DNA of 64,000 nucleotides from CADEFQ01 sp050185195 (GTDB lineage Bacteria; Pseudomonadota; Gammaproteobacteria; Steroidobacterales; Steroidobacteraceae): positions 66,456 through 130,455 of the forward strand of contig JBFWZQ010000009.1 in NCBI GenBank assembly GCA_050185195.1, read 5' to 3'. Of the stretch, positions 26,792 through 40,967 are shown one piece after another (the first letter of the stretch is position 1; each line of letters opens with the position of its first letter). The translations under genes were made by a program, and so were the position numbers. A model generated the notes under the pieces. That model made no database searches. It was not told the origin of the DNA and saw only the letters and a list, made by a program, of their open reading frames with translations.

Positions 26792-27937
26792 ATGTCGAAA
26801 CGCGATTATTACCAGGTGCTCGGGGTGGCGAAGAACGCCGGCGAGGCGGACATCAAGAAGGCGTATCGACGCCTCGCGATGAAGTTCCACCCCGACCGCA
26901 ATCCGGGCGACAAGGAAGCCGAGGAGAAATTCAAGGAGGCCAAGGAAGCCTACGAAGTCCTCTCGGATGCGCAGAAGCGCGCCACCTACGACCAGTTCGG
27001 CCACGCGGGCCTCGACGCCGCGCGACAGGGCGGCGGGCCGGGTGCCGGGGGCTTCCACGGGGGCGAGGCGTTCGGCGACATTTTCGGCGATGTGTTCGGC
27101 GATATTTTCGGCGGCGGGCGGCGCGGCGGCGGGCGCTCGCAGGTCTACCGCGGCGCCGACCTGCGCTACGGGCTCGAACTCGACCTGCATGACGCGGTGT
27201 TCGGCAAGTCCATCGAGATCGAGATCCCGAAGCTCGCCGAGTGCGAGACCTGCCACGGCAGCGGGGCGGCGAAGGGTTCGTCGCCGGTGAACTGCGAGAC
27301 CTGCCACGGCAGTGGCCAGGTGCGCATCTCGCAGGGGTTCTTCCAGCTGCAGCAGACCTGCCCCAAGTGCCGTGGCAGCGGCAAGACCATCAAGAATCCC
27401 TGCGACACCTGCCTCGGGCAGGGTCGCGTGCGGCGCGTGAAAAAACTGTCGGTGAAGGTGCCGCCCGGTGTCGATACCGGCGACCGGATCCGGCTCGGGG
27501 GCGAGGGTGAAGCGGGCCGCAACGGGGGGCCGCCGGGCGACCTGTACGTCGAAGTCACGGTCAAGGACCATGCGATCTTCGAGCGCGACGGCGCACACCT
27601 GTCCTGCGAAGTGCCGGTCGCCTTCGCGACGGCCGCGCTCGGCGGCGCGGTCGAAGTCCCCACGCTCGACGGCCATGTCTCGCTCAAGATCCCCGCCGAG
27701 ACGCAGTCGGGGCGCGTTTTTCGCCTGCGCGACAAGGGCGTGAAGCCCGTGCGGGGTGGTGCGCGGGGCGACCTCTTCTGCCGCGTCGTAGTAGAAACGC
27801 CGGTGAACCTGACGGCGGAGCAGCGCGCGCTCGTGCAACAGCTGGATGAATCCCTGCGGAAGGGCGGCAAGCGGCATACGCCGCGCGAGAAATCGTTCTT
27901 CGAGGGCGTGAAGGAATTCTTCACGGGCGACGCATGA
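26792..27937 (+). CDS. dnaJ: Co-chaperone DnaJ (Hsp40)
   Basis: Stimulates DnaK ATPase and delivers substrates. The 381-residue product contains the J-domain with FHPDRNPGDKEAEEKFKEAKEAYEVLSD (HPD near residue 33), a Gly/Phe-rich linker (GEAFGDIFGDVFGDIFGG), four CXXCXGXG zinc modules (CETCHGSG, CETCHGSG, CPKCRGSG, CDTCLGQG) at about residues 150-215, and the two C-terminal substrate domains. Class I DnaJ of standard length. Its stop overlaps the dapB start (ATGA at 27934), coupling the chaperone unit to lysine synthesis as in many Gammaproteobacteria. Confidence 0.97.
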   Translation: MSKRDYYQVLGVAKNAGEADIKKAYRRLAMKFHPDRNPGDKEAEEKFKEAKEAYEVLSDAQKRATYDQFGHAGLDAARQGGGPGAGGFHGGEAFGDIFGDVFGDIFGGGRRGGGRSQVYRGADLRYGLELDLHDAVFGKSIEIEIPKLAECETCHGSGAAKGSSPVNCETCHGSGQVRISQGFFQLQQTCPKCRGSGKTIKNPCDTCLGQGRVRRVKKLSVKVPPGVDTGDRIRLGGEGEAGRNGGPPGDLYVEVTVKDHAIFERDGAHLSCEVPVAFATAALGGAVEVPTLDGHVSLKIPAETQSGRVFRLRDKGVKPVRGGARGDLFCRVVVETPVNLTAEQRALVQQLDESLRKGGKRHTPREKSFFEGVKEFFTGDA

Positions 27938-28683
27938 CGCGGGTCGTCATCATCGGCGGCTCCGGTCGCATGGGCCGCGCGCTGGTGGCGAGCGCCGGTG
28001 CATGCGAGGTCGAGGTGAGCGCCGTGATCGCATCCGCGCGCAGTGCCGTGGTCGGCCAGGACGCCGGCGAGATGGCGGGTGTGCGCCGCCTCGGCGTGCC
28101 GATCACGACCGACCTCGGCGCGGCGCTGGCCGGCGCGCAGGTCGTCATTGACTTCTCGCTGCCGCAGGCCGCGCGCGACCATGTGGACCAATGCGCGCTC
28201 GCGCGCGTGCCGCTCGTGCTTGGCACCACGGGCCTGCCGGAAGGCATCGAGGCAGACCTCGCACGCGCGTCGCAGCGCATCGCGGTGCTCGTCGCACCGA
28301 ACACGAGCCTTGGCATCACGCTGCTCCTCGATCTCGTGCAGCGCGCCGCCGCGGCGCTGCCGGATGAATTCGACGTGTCGATCGTCGAGGGGCATCACCG
28401 GGCGAAGAAAGATGCGCCGTCAGGCACCGCGCTCGCGCTCGGGCGCGCCGTGGCAGCTGGTAGCAAGGCCGCCGTCGACTATGCCGTGGTGCGTGGCGGG
28501 GATCTCATCGGCGAGCACACGGTGCGCTTCCTGGGCGCAGGCGAGGAGCTTTCGCTGGGCCACCGGGCGGGCGATCGGGCGATTTTCGCCCGCGGCGCCC
28601 TCCGGGCGGCGGCCTGGCTCGCCGCACAACGGCCGGGGCGCTACGCCATGCGCGATGTACTGGGAATTAAATCAGGTAGTTAG
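27934..28683 (+). CDS. dapB: 4-hydroxy-tetrahydrodipicolinate reductase
   Basis: NAD(P)H-dependent step of diaminopimelate and lysine synthesis. 249 residues. The Rossmann motif is VVIIGGSGRMGRALV at the N-terminus; VVIDFSLPQAARDHVDQC and LVLGTTGLPEG follow; the catalytic His/Lys segment is VEGHHRAKKDAPSGTALALG. The C-terminus FARGALRAAAWLAAQRPGRYAMRDVLGI is typical. It overlaps dnaJ by four bases. After it comes a 183-base leader with a strong hairpin before carA. Confidence 0.96.
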   Translation: MTRVVIIGGSGRMGRALVASAGACEVEVSAVIASARSAVVGQDAGEMAGVRRLGVPITTDLGAALAGAQVVIDFSLPQAARDHVDQCALARVPLVLGTTGLPEGIEADLARASQRIAVLVAPNTSLGITLLLDLVQRAAAALPDEFDVSIVEGHHRAKKDAPSGTALALGRAVAAGSKAAVDYAVVRGGDLIGEHTVRFLGAGEELSLGHRAGDRAIFARGALRAAAWLAAQRPGRYAMRDVLGIKSGS

Positions 28684-28806
28684 GCGCGAATCGGCGAGTT
28701 CGCATGAGCTTCGGTGGAGAACTTTGCGGGCCTTTTCGCATGGACACTCCGGGCGGTGGACCTTAAACTTTGCGCGTAATCCGATTGTCGGGTTAGTCCG
28801 TGCAAG

Positions 28807-28840
28807 GCGGGAGGATGTTCGAAAGAACTCCTCCCGCTTT
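28807..28840 (+). promoter_or_regulatory. carA leader hairpin, attenuator candidate
   Basis: GCGGGAGGA (28807-28815) pairs perfectly with TCCTCCCGC (28829-28837); inside, after one bulged T, GTTC pairs with GAAC around GAAA. Only TTT follows. It lies 27 bases before the carA start within a 183-base gap. It may terminate dapB transcription or attenuate carAB. A 20-codon frame at 28704-28766 precedes it but is not rich in Arg or pyrimidine-sensing features. Confidence 0.5.
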
Positions 28841-28866
28841 GTGCATCTGAGCAGGGGAAAGATTTG

Positions 28867-30024
28867 GTGAGCGTACCCGCAGTACTGGCACTGGCGGATG
28901 GAACGATCTTCCGCGGCCAGTCGATCGGAGCCAAGGGCAATACCACCGGCGAAGTCGTTTTCAACACTGCGATGACGGGGTACCAGGAAATACTCACCGA
29001 CCCGTCCTATTCCCGCCAGATCGTCACCTTCACCTATCCCCATATCGGCAATACGGGCACGACGCCCGAGGACCTCGAGGCATCGATCGTCCATGCCTCA
29101 GGCCTCGTGATCCGCGACCTGCCGCTCGCGGCATCGAACTGGCGCGCGGTCGATACGCTCGCCGAATTCCTCGAGCGCTCGAAGACGGTCGCCATCGCCG
29201 GCATCGACACGCGTCGCCTGACCCGCATCCTGCGCGAGCGGGGCGCCCAGGCCGGCTGCATCATGACCGGCGAGAAGATCGACCCCGCGGCGGCCGTGCG
29301 CGCGGCCGGCAAGTTCCCGGGATTGAAGGGCATGGACCTCGCGAAGGTCGTGAGCACGAAGCGCGCTTACCAGTGGAACGAAGGCTCGTCGTGGGACGTG
29401 GCCGGACAGCGCGCGCTGCGCGCGCACCAGCGCCTGCACGTCGTCGCCTACGACTTCGGCGTGAAGCGCAACATCCTGCGCCTGCTCGCCGACCACGGTT
29501 GCCGCATGACCGTGGTGCCGGCACAGACGAGCGCGGAAGAAGTGCTCGCACTCGCGCCCGATGGCGTGTTCCTCTCGAACGGCCCCGGTGACCCGGAGCC
29601 TTGCGACTATGCGATCGAAGCGGTGCGCCGTTTCCTCGCCACGGACCTGCCGATCTTCGGCATCTGCCTCGGGCACCAGCTCCTCGGGCTCGCCTGCGGG
29701 GCAAGCACGCTCAAGATGAAATTCGGGCACCGGGGCGCGAATCACCCCGTGCAGGAGCTCGAGACCGGTCGCGTGATGATCACGAGCCAGAACCACGGCT
29801 TCGCCGTCGACGAAGCGACCCTGCCGCCGAACGTGCGCGCGACGCACCGTTCGCTGTTCGACGGCACGCTGCAGGGGCTCGCGTGGGCCGACAAGCCGGT
29901 GTTCGGCTTCCAGGGGCACCCGGAGGCGAGTCCCGGGCCGCACGACGTGCGGCCGCTCTTCCAGCATTTTTCGCAGCTGATGGTGCGCCGCCTGCAGAAC
30001 CAGCTGCGGCAGCGAGCTTCCTGA
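28867..30024 (+). CDS. carA: Carbamoyl-phosphate synthase small (glutaminase) subunit
   Basis: Supplies ammonia from glutamine to CarB for carbamoyl phosphate, the precursor of arginine and pyrimidines. The GTG at 28867 (SVPAVLALADGTIFRGQSIG) follows GGGGAAAG at a suitable distance; a TTG one codon earlier is also possible. The N-terminal domain has TTGEVVFNTAMTGYQEILTDPSY. The class I amidotransferase domain has VVAYDFGVKRNILRLL, the nucleophile Cys in FGICLGHQLLGLACG and the His/Glu pair in GHPEASPGPHD. About 385 residues. carB starts one base after its stop. Confidence 0.97.
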   Translation: MSVPAVLALADGTIFRGQSIGAKGNTTGEVVFNTAMTGYQEILTDPSYSRQIVTFTYPHIGNTGTTPEDLEASIVHASGLVIRDLPLAASNWRAVDTLAEFLERSKTVAIAGIDTRRLTRILRERGAQAGCIMTGEKIDPAAAVRAAGKFPGLKGMDLAKVVSTKRAYQWNEGSSWDVAGQRALRAHQRLHVVAYDFGVKRNILRLLADHGCRMTVVPAQTSAEEVLALAPDGVFLSNGPGDPEPCDYAIEAVRRFLATDLPIFGICLGHQLLGLACGASTLKMKFGHRGANHPVQELETGRVMITSQNHGFAVDEATLPPNVRATHRSLFDGTLQGLAWADKPVFGFQGHPEASPGPHDVRPLFQHFSQLMVRRLQNQLRQRAS

Positions 30025-30025
30025 C

Positions 30026-33246
<3,221 letters not shown>

Positions 33247-33250
<4 letters not shown>

Positions 33251-33723
33251 AACGCACTCCAATGACCCTGCGCGGCGCCGAGCAGCTGCGCGAGGAGCTG
33301 AAGCGGCTCAAGTCCGAAGAACGCCCGCGCGTGATCAAGGCGATTGCCGAGGCGCGCAGCCACGGCGACCTGTCCGAGAACGCGGAGTACCACGCGGCGC
33401 GCGAGCAGCAGGGCTTCATCGAGGGGCGCATCAAGGAGATCGAGGCGAAACTCTCGGCGTGCGAGATCATCGATCCGGCGACCATCGCCGACCAGAGCCG
33501 CGTGGTGTTCGGCGCCACCGTCGAGCTCGAGGGCGAGGCGGACGGCAAGCGGGTGACCTACGCGATCGTGGGCGAGGACGAGGCCGACATCCGCGCGGGT
33601 CGCATTTCGATCACCTCGCCGATCGCCCGCGCGCTCGTCGGCAAGTCCGAGGGCGACGTGGTGGTGGTCATGGCGCCGGGCGGCAACCGTTCGTTCGAGA
33701 TCGTCGCGATCCGTTACGCCTGA
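33247..33723 (+). CDS. greA: Transcription elongation factor GreA
   Basis: Rescues backtracked RNA polymerase by stimulating transcript cleavage. The 158-residue product has the N-terminal coiled coil MTLRGAEQLREELKRLKSEERPRVIKAIAEARSHGDLSENAEYHAAREQQ (residues 6-55 in parts), including the acidic tip residues in GDLSENAEY, and a C-terminal FKBP-like domain ending VVMAPGGNRSFEIVAI. It overlaps carB by four bases, a common carB-greA order. The 3' end overlaps convergent yhbY by 10 bases. Confidence 0.96.
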
Positions 33724-34034
33724 TCGGCGGGCGGGGCTGCGTCGGGGATCACGATCTTCGGGTTGCCGGGCCGCGGCCGATAAAGCACCGCGACATGGCC
33801 GATGCGCGTGACGAGCGCGCTCTGCGTCGCCGCGGCCAGCCGCTCGAGCATCGTGTCGCGGTCGTCACGCTCCGCGCCACGCACCTTCACCTTGATGAGT
33901 TCGTGGTCGTGCAGGGCGCGGGCCGTTTCGGCGATCACGCCCTCGGTGATGCCGCCGCCGCCGACTAGAATGACGGGGTTCAGGGGATGCGCGAGGCCCC
34001 GCAGGTGCTTGCGCTGTCTTTCGGTCAGGTCCAT
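33714..34034 (-). CDS. yhbY: CRM-domain ribosome-associated RNA-binding protein YhbY
   Basis: A 106-residue CRM/YhbY protein associated with pre-50S particles. It begins MDLTERQRKHLRGLAHPLNPVILVGGGGITEGVI, with the GGGG loop replacing the GxxG RNA-binding signature (VGGGGIT), then HELIKVKVRGAERDDRD and a final RIGHVAVLYRPRPGNPKI. A much longer upstream frame exists but the conserved domain begins here. It is divergent from rlmE with 25 bases between starts, the usual arrangement. Confidence 0.93.
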   Translation of the reverse strand: MDLTERQRKHLRGLAHPLNPVILVGGGGITEGVIAETARALHDHELIKVKVRGAERDDRDTMLERLAAATQSALVTRIGHVAVLYRPRPGNPKIVIPDAAPPADQA

Positions 34035-34059
34035 CGGGCGATTGTAGGGCAGGAGGCGC

Positions 34060-34686
34060 ATGGCGCGTCGGTCGAAAAGCAGTGCGGGCTGGTTGCGCGA
34101 ACACTTCACGGACCCGTTCGTGAAGCGCGCGCACGCGGAAGGGTGGCGTTCGCGCGCCGTGTTCAAGCTCGAGGAGATCGACCGCAAGGACCGGCTCATC
34201 GCACCCGGCATGGTCGTGCTCGACCTCGGCGCCGCCCCGGGGGCCTGGAGCCAGTACGCGCGGCGCAAGGTCGGCCGCAAGGGCCGGGTGGTCGCTTCCG
34301 ATATCCTCGAGATGGAACCCCTCGAGGGCGTCGAGTTCCTGCAGGGCGACTTCCGGGACGAGGAGGTCTTTGCCCGGCTGCTCGCGACGATACCCGCACG
34401 GGGCGTGGATCTCGTGCTGTCCGACATCGCGCCGAACATGAGCGGTACCGACGCGATCGACCAGCCCCGTTCGATGTACCTGTGCGAGCTCGCCCTCGAC
34501 ATGGCCGCGCAGGTCTTGAAACCGGGCGGCAGTGCCCTCATCAAGACCTTCCAGGGTTCAGGTTTCCCGGAACTCGTCGCGAGCGCCCGGGGCCACTTCG
34601 GCAAGGTGAAATTTGCGAAGCCGGCCGCATCCCGCGCGCGCAGCCCGGAACTTTACCTTCTGGCTAGGGACTACCGGATGGTGTAG
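34060..34686 (+). CDS. rlmE: 23S rRNA 2'-O-methyltransferase RlmE (FtsJ)
   Basis: Methylates U2552 of 23S rRNA in assembled large subunits. The 208-residue product has an N-terminal basic part (ARRSKSSAGWLREHFTDPFVKRAHAEGWRSRAVFKLEEID), SAM motif VVLDLGAAPGAWSQYA near residues 55-70, the catalytic Asp in LVLSDIAPNMSGTDAIDQPRS and the Lys in SALIKTFQGSGF. It matches E. coli RlmE in length (209). ftsH follows after 30 bases, an order conserved across Gammaproteobacteria. Confidence 0.96.
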   Translation: MARRSKSSAGWLREHFTDPFVKRAHAEGWRSRAVFKLEEIDRKDRLIAPGMVVLDLGAAPGAWSQYARRKVGRKGRVVASDILEMEPLEGVEFLQGDFRDEEVFARLLATIPARGVDLVLSDIAPNMSGTDAIDQPRSMYLCELALDMAAQVLKPGGSALIKTFQGSGFPELVASARGHFGKVKFAKPAASRARSPELYLLARDYRMV

Positions 34687-34716
34687 CGTGGAAGCCTTGC
34701 GCATGAGGTCAACTCC

Positions 34717-36630
<1,914 letters not shown>

Positions 36631-36642
36631 CGTCCGCGGCCG

Positions 36643-37476
36643 GTGAGGCTCACCTGCGGGTCAAGGACGCTCGATCTCTCGACTCCGGTCGTCATGGGGG
36701 TGGTCAACGTCACCCCCGACTCCTTCTCTGACGGCGGCGCGTTCCTCGATGCGGGGGCGGCGATCGCGCGCGTCGATCGTGTGGTCGGGGAGGGCGCCGC
36801 GATCGTCGACATCGGTGGGGAGTCGACGCGACCGGGTGCCGCGCAGGTAGAGGTCGGGGTGGAGCTCGACCGGGTGATGCCGGTCATCGAATATGCCGTG
36901 ACGCGGCCCGTCGTCGTGTCGATCGACACGAGCCGCCCCGAGGTGATCCGCGCCGCGCTCGCGGCCGGTGCCCACATGGTGAACGACGTGCGCGCGCTCA
37001 CGCTCGCGGGCGCGCTCGAGGCGGTGGCGGTTACGTCAGCGGCCGTTTGTGTGATGCACATGCAGCGTGGCCCCGTCGACATGCAGGACAATCCGCACTA
37101 CGAGGACGTGGTGCGCGAGGTGGCGGAATTCCTGGCGGTCAGGGTGGCTGCCTGCGAGGCGGCCGGCATCGGGCGCGAGCGCATCGCAATCGACCCGGGT
37201 TTCGGTTTCGGCAAGACGCTCGCGCACAACCTCGAGCTGCTGCGAGGCCTCGACAGGTTCACGGCGACCGGCTTGCCGGTGCTCGCCGGCTTGTCGCGCA
37301 AGCGCATGATCGGGGCGCTCACGGGCCGGCCGGTCGGCGAGCGCCTCGCGGGCAGCATCGCGCTCGCAACGGTTGCGGCCCTGCGTGGGGCGTGTATCGT
37401 GCGCGCGCACGACGTCGCGGAAACGGTCGATGCGCTGCGCATCGTGGCGGCGGCGCGTGGGGGTGGAAAGCAGTGA
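36643..37476 (+). CDS. folP: Dihydropteroate synthase
   Basis: Condenses p-aminobenzoate with the pterin pyrophosphate in folate synthesis; the target of sulfonamides. The 277-residue protein begins at a GTG (RLTCGSRTLDLSTPVVMGVVNVTPDSFSDGG). The pterin motif NVTPDSFSDGG is at residues 22-32, followed by DIGGESTRPGAAQV, VSIDTSRPEVIRAAL, INDVRAL-like MVNDVRAL and IDPGFGFGKTLAHNL. It lies 12 bases after ftsH and overlaps glmM by four bases (GTGA). Confidence 0.96.
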   Translation: MRLTCGSRTLDLSTPVVMGVVNVTPDSFSDGGAFLDAGAAIARVDRVVGEGAAIVDIGGESTRPGAAQVEVGVELDRVMPVIEYAVTRPVVVSIDTSRPEVIRAALAAGAHMVNDVRALTLAGALEAVAVTSAAVCVMHMQRGPVDMQDNPHYEDVVREVAEFLAVRVAACEAAGIGRERIAIDPGFGFGKTLAHNLELLRGLDRFTATGLPVLAGLSRKRMIGALTGRPVGERLAGSIALATVAALRGACIVRAHDVAETVDALRIVAAARGGGKQ

Positions 37477-38807
37477 GCAGGCAGTATTTCGGCACGGATG
37501 GTGTTCGCGGCCGCGTCGGCGAGGCGCCGATGACCGTGGACTTCGCACTCGCGCTCGCGAGCGCCGCGGCCCGCGTGCTCGCACCACGGGGTGGTAGTGT
37601 CCTCATCGGCAAGGACACGCGCCTGTCGGGCTACATGTTCGAGGCGGCGCTCGAGGCCGGATTCGTCGCCGCCGGAGTCGACGTGAAGCTGATCGGGCCT
37701 TTGCCGACACCGGGCATCGCCTACATGACCCGTTTCTTCGGCTGCGATTTCGGCGTCGTGATCAGCGCCTCGCACAACCTGTACGAAGACAACGGCATCA
37801 AGTTCTTCGACCGTGACGGCGGCAAGCTCTCCGACGAACTCGAGCACGAGATCGAGCGCGAGGTCAAGAACGGCGCGGTGACGCGCGGCTCGCGCGAGCT
37901 CGGCCGGGCGCTGCGCGTCGACAAGCAGCGCACCGAATACCAGCGCTTCTGCACCTCGACGCTCGCGGCGGGCACGAATCTCGAGGGACTCAAGATCGTC
38001 CTCGATTGCGCCAACGGCGCTGCCTACAAGGTGGGGCCGCGCCTGTTCGCGGACCTCGGTGCCGAACTGATCCCGGTCGGCTGCTCGCCGAACGGCCGCA
38101 ACATCAACGACGGCTGCGGCTCGACCGCGCCGCAGCTGCTGCAACTGACGGTTCCCGGGGTGCGGGCCGACCTTGGCATCGCGCTCGACGGCGACGGCGA
38201 CCGGCTGGTGATGATCGATCACCTGGGCCGCATCGTCGACGGCGACCAGCTCATCTACATCATCGCGCGGGCCCGCAAGGAAGCCGGCGAACTCACCGGA
38301 CCCGTGGTGGGCACGCTGATGAGCAACCTCGGCCTCGAGGTCGCCCTGCGCGAGTGCGGCATCGATTTCCGGCGCGCGAAGGTCGGCGATCGTTATGTGC
38401 TTGCCATGCTCAAGGAGACGGGCGGCCTCATCGGTGGCGAGACTTCGGGGCACGTGCTGTGCCTCGATCGCACGACGACGGGCGATGCGCTCGTCGCGGC
38501 GCTGCAGGTCATCGGCGTGATGCAGCGGACCGGGCGCAGCCTCGCGGAACTGGCGGCAGGCATGTCGCGTTTCCCGCAGGTGCTGCTGAATGTACGGGTC
38601 GCCGTGCGCTTCGACCCGGCTGCCGTGCCGGCCGTCGGTGCGGCCGTCGCCAACGTCGAGCGGCGCCTCGGCCGCGATGGGCGCGTCGTGCTGCGGCCTT
38701 CGGGCACCGAGCCCGTGATCCGGGTGATGGTCGAAGGTCGCGACGAGGAAGAGACGCGCAGCTGCGCGGAAGAGATTGCTGCGGCCGTCCGTGCCGCGGC
38801 GGCCTGA
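37473..38807 (+). CDS. glmM: Phosphoglucosamine mutase
   Basis: Converts glucosamine-6-phosphate to glucosamine-1-phosphate for UDP-GlcNAc, peptidoglycan and LPS. 444 residues from a GTG start (SRQYFGTDGVRGRVGEAPMT). The phosphoserine loop is VISASHNLYEDNGIKFF near residue 100, the metal loop DLGIALDGDGDRLVMID near 240, the sugar loop GGETSGHVLCLD near 325, and the phosphate loop VVLRPSGTEPVIRVMVEG near 410. This is the standard four-domain alpha-D-phosphohexomutase. The ftsH-folP-glmM order is conserved. Confidence 0.97.
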   Translation: MSRQYFGTDGVRGRVGEAPMTVDFALALASAAARVLAPRGGSVLIGKDTRLSGYMFEAALEAGFVAAGVDVKLIGPLPTPGIAYMTRFFGCDFGVVISASHNLYEDNGIKFFDRDGGKLSDELEHEIEREVKNGAVTRGSRELGRALRVDKQRTEYQRFCTSTLAAGTNLEGLKIVLDCANGAAYKVGPRLFADLGAELIPVGCSPNGRNINDGCGSTAPQLLQLTVPGVRADLGIALDGDGDRLVMIDHLGRIVDGDQLIYIIARARKEAGELTGPVVGTLMSNLGLEVALRECGIDFRRAKVGDRYVLAMLKETGGLIGGETSGHVLCLDRTTTGDALVAALQVIGVMQRTGRSLAELAAGMSRFPQVLLNVRVAVRFDPAAVPAVGAAVANVERRLGRDGRVVLRPSGTEPVIRVMVEGRDEEETRSCAEEIAAAVRAAAA

Positions 38808-38853
38808 GCGCGTTATCCTCGGCCCCCCTGACACCCCCGTGAAAGGACCTGAC

Positions 38854-39279
38854 ATGCGTTCCATCACTTTTGGTTTCATGCTGGCTGCCGCTGCGCTGGT
38901 CGCGCAGGCCGACACGCCGCGCACGCCGTCGCCCGCCGGTGCCGAGGTCTACTTCGAGTCGCCCGCCGATGGCGCTTCGATCAAGGGGCCCGTCACCGTG
39001 CGTTTTGGCCTGAAGGGCATGGGCGTCGCGCCCGCCGGAATCAAATTCGACAATTCCGGCCACCACCACCTGCTGATTGACACCGATCCCCCGGCCGACC
39101 TGGGCAAACCGCTGCCCGCCACCGACCATGTCGTGCATTTCGGCAAAGGCCAGACGGAAACCACGATCACGCTGCCGCCGGGCAAGCACACGCTGCAGCT
39201 CGTGCTCGGCGATGCCCTGCATATTCCGCACGATCCGCCGGTCGTCTCGAAGAAAATCACCATTACAGTCAAACCCTGA
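38854..39279 (+). CDS. Exported DUF4399 protein
   Basis: A 141-residue secreted protein with signal peptide MRSITFGFMLAAAALVAQA (ATG at 38854, preceded by AAAGGACC). The mature part has VYFESPADGASIKGPVTVRFGLKGMGVAPAG, SGHHHLLID and HFGKGQTETTITLPPGKHTLQLVLGDALHIPHDPPV, which are the DUF4399 signature segments. It is His-rich (SGHHHLL, HIPHDPP), which could bind metal, but no function is known. It lies between glmM and tpiA, with a GC hairpin (GCGCCCC/GGGGCGC at 39301-39318) after it. Confidence 0.87.
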   Translation: MRSITFGFMLAAAALVAQADTPRTPSPAGAEVYFESPADGASIKGPVTVRFGLKGMGVAPAGIKFDNSGHHHLLIDTDPPADLGKPLPATDHVVHFGKGQTETTITLPPGKHTLQLVLGDALHIPHDPPVVSKKITITVKP

Positions 39280-39339
39280 GATGGGTTGGCGGCCGTCGTT
39301 GCGCCCCGGCGGGGGCGCCGCTATCATCGCGCGCCTTTT

Positions 39340-40101
<762 letters not shown>

Positions 40102-40117
40102 CCGAAGGTTCACGAGC

Positions 40118-40465
40118 GTGCTTCGTACAGTATTGATGTTCGTCCAGGTGTTCAGCTCCTTCGCGATCGTGGCGCTGGTGCTGATCCAGCGTGGCAAGGG
40201 CGCGGATGCCGGCGCCGGTTTCGGGGCGGGCGCTTCGGGCACCGTGTTCGGCGCACGCGGCGCGCGCACCGGTTTGTCGCGGGCGACCGCGGTGTTTGCG
40301 GCCGTGTTCATGTTGAACAGCCTCGCGCTCGTGTATCTCGGCAGGCAGGACGCGGCGGTGCCGCGTACGATCCTCGACGAGATCGAGACGCAGTCGGCTC
40401 CGGCGGTGCCTTCGCCCGATGCGGCGCCGGTCCCGCAGGCGCCGTCCCCGGCCCAGCAGCAATAG
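40118..40465 (+). CDS. secG: Protein translocase subunit SecG
   Basis: Small membrane partner of SecYE that aids preprotein export. 115 residues from a GTG at 40118 (LRTVLMFVQVFSSFAIVALVLIQRGKGADAGAGFGAGAS). Two helices are visible (residues 3-22 and about 52-70) with the conserved loop LIQRGKGADAGAGFGAGASGTVFGARG between them. The C-terminus is Pro/Ala-rich. The downstream tRNA-Leu starts nine bases after the stop, consistent with the secG-leuU arrangement. Confidence 0.95.
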   Translation: MLRTVLMFVQVFSSFAIVALVLIQRGKGADAGAGFGAGASGTVFGARGARTGLSRATAVFAAVFMLNSLALVYLGRQDAAVPRTILDEIETQSAPAVPSPDAAPVPQAPSPAQQQ

Positions 40466-40473
40466 GTATTTTT

Positions 40474-40558
40474 GCCGACGTGGTGGAATTGGTAGACACA
40501 CTAGCTTGAGGGGCTAGCGCCGCAAGGTGTGGGAGTTCGAATCTCCCCGTCGGCACCA
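40474..40558 (+). tRNA. tRNA-Leu (GAG)
   Basis: 85 nt including encoded CCA. The acceptor stem is GCCGACG pairing with CGTCGGC; the anticodon stem CTAGC/GCTAG holds loop TTGAGGG, so the anticodon is GAG. The long variable arm (after GCTAG) is typical of leucine tRNAs, and the T-arm contains GTTCGAATC. It sits between secG and nuoA. Confidence 0.97.
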
Positions 40559-40598
40559 CCTTTGATACAATGCGCGCCGCTTTTCCAGCCGGCGCAAC

Positions 40599-40967
40599 AT
40601 GCTCAGCAATTACCTTCCGATACTTCTTTACCTCGGCATCGCGACCGGCGTCGGTATCCTGCTGCTCGTGCTCGGTGTGCTGTTCGGCCGCTATTTCAGC
40701 CAGGCGCCGGACGATGCGGAGAAACTCTCGGCCTACGAATGCGGCTTCGAGGCCTTCGAGGACAGTCGTCGCAAGTTCGACGTCCGCTATTACCTCGTCG
40801 CGATCCTCTTCATCGTGTTCGATCTCGAGATTGCCTTCCTCTTCCCGTGGGCCGTCGCGCTCGATGCGATCGGAGCGGCCGGTCTCGTCGCGATGGGCAT
40901 CTTCCTCGCGATCCTCGTGGTCGGCTTCATCTATGAATGGAAGAAGGGGGCGCTCGAGTGGGACTAG
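40599..40967 (+). CDS. nuoA: NADH-quinone oxidoreductase subunit A
   Basis: Membrane subunit near the quinone site of complex I. 122 residues with three helices: LPILLYLGIATGVGILLLVLGVLFG, the segment around YYLVAILFIVFDLEIAFLFPWAVAL, and LVAMGIFLAILVVGFIYEW. The loop DDAEKLSAYECGFEAFEDSRRKFDVRYY contains the conserved Cys that reports the active/deactive state. It is the first gene of the nuo operon; nuoB overlaps its end by ten bases. Confidence 0.96.
   Translation: MLSNYLPILLYLGIATGVGILLLVLGVLFGRYFSQAPDDAEKLSAYECGFEAFEDSRRKFDVRYYLVAILFIVFDLEIAFLFPWAVALDAIGAAGLVAMGIFLAILVVGFIYEWKKGALEWD

Noticed and set aside
28704..28766. 20-codon frame in the carA leader as a leader peptide
   Set aside because: It has one or two Arg and no run of regulatory codons, and no clear ribosome binding site.
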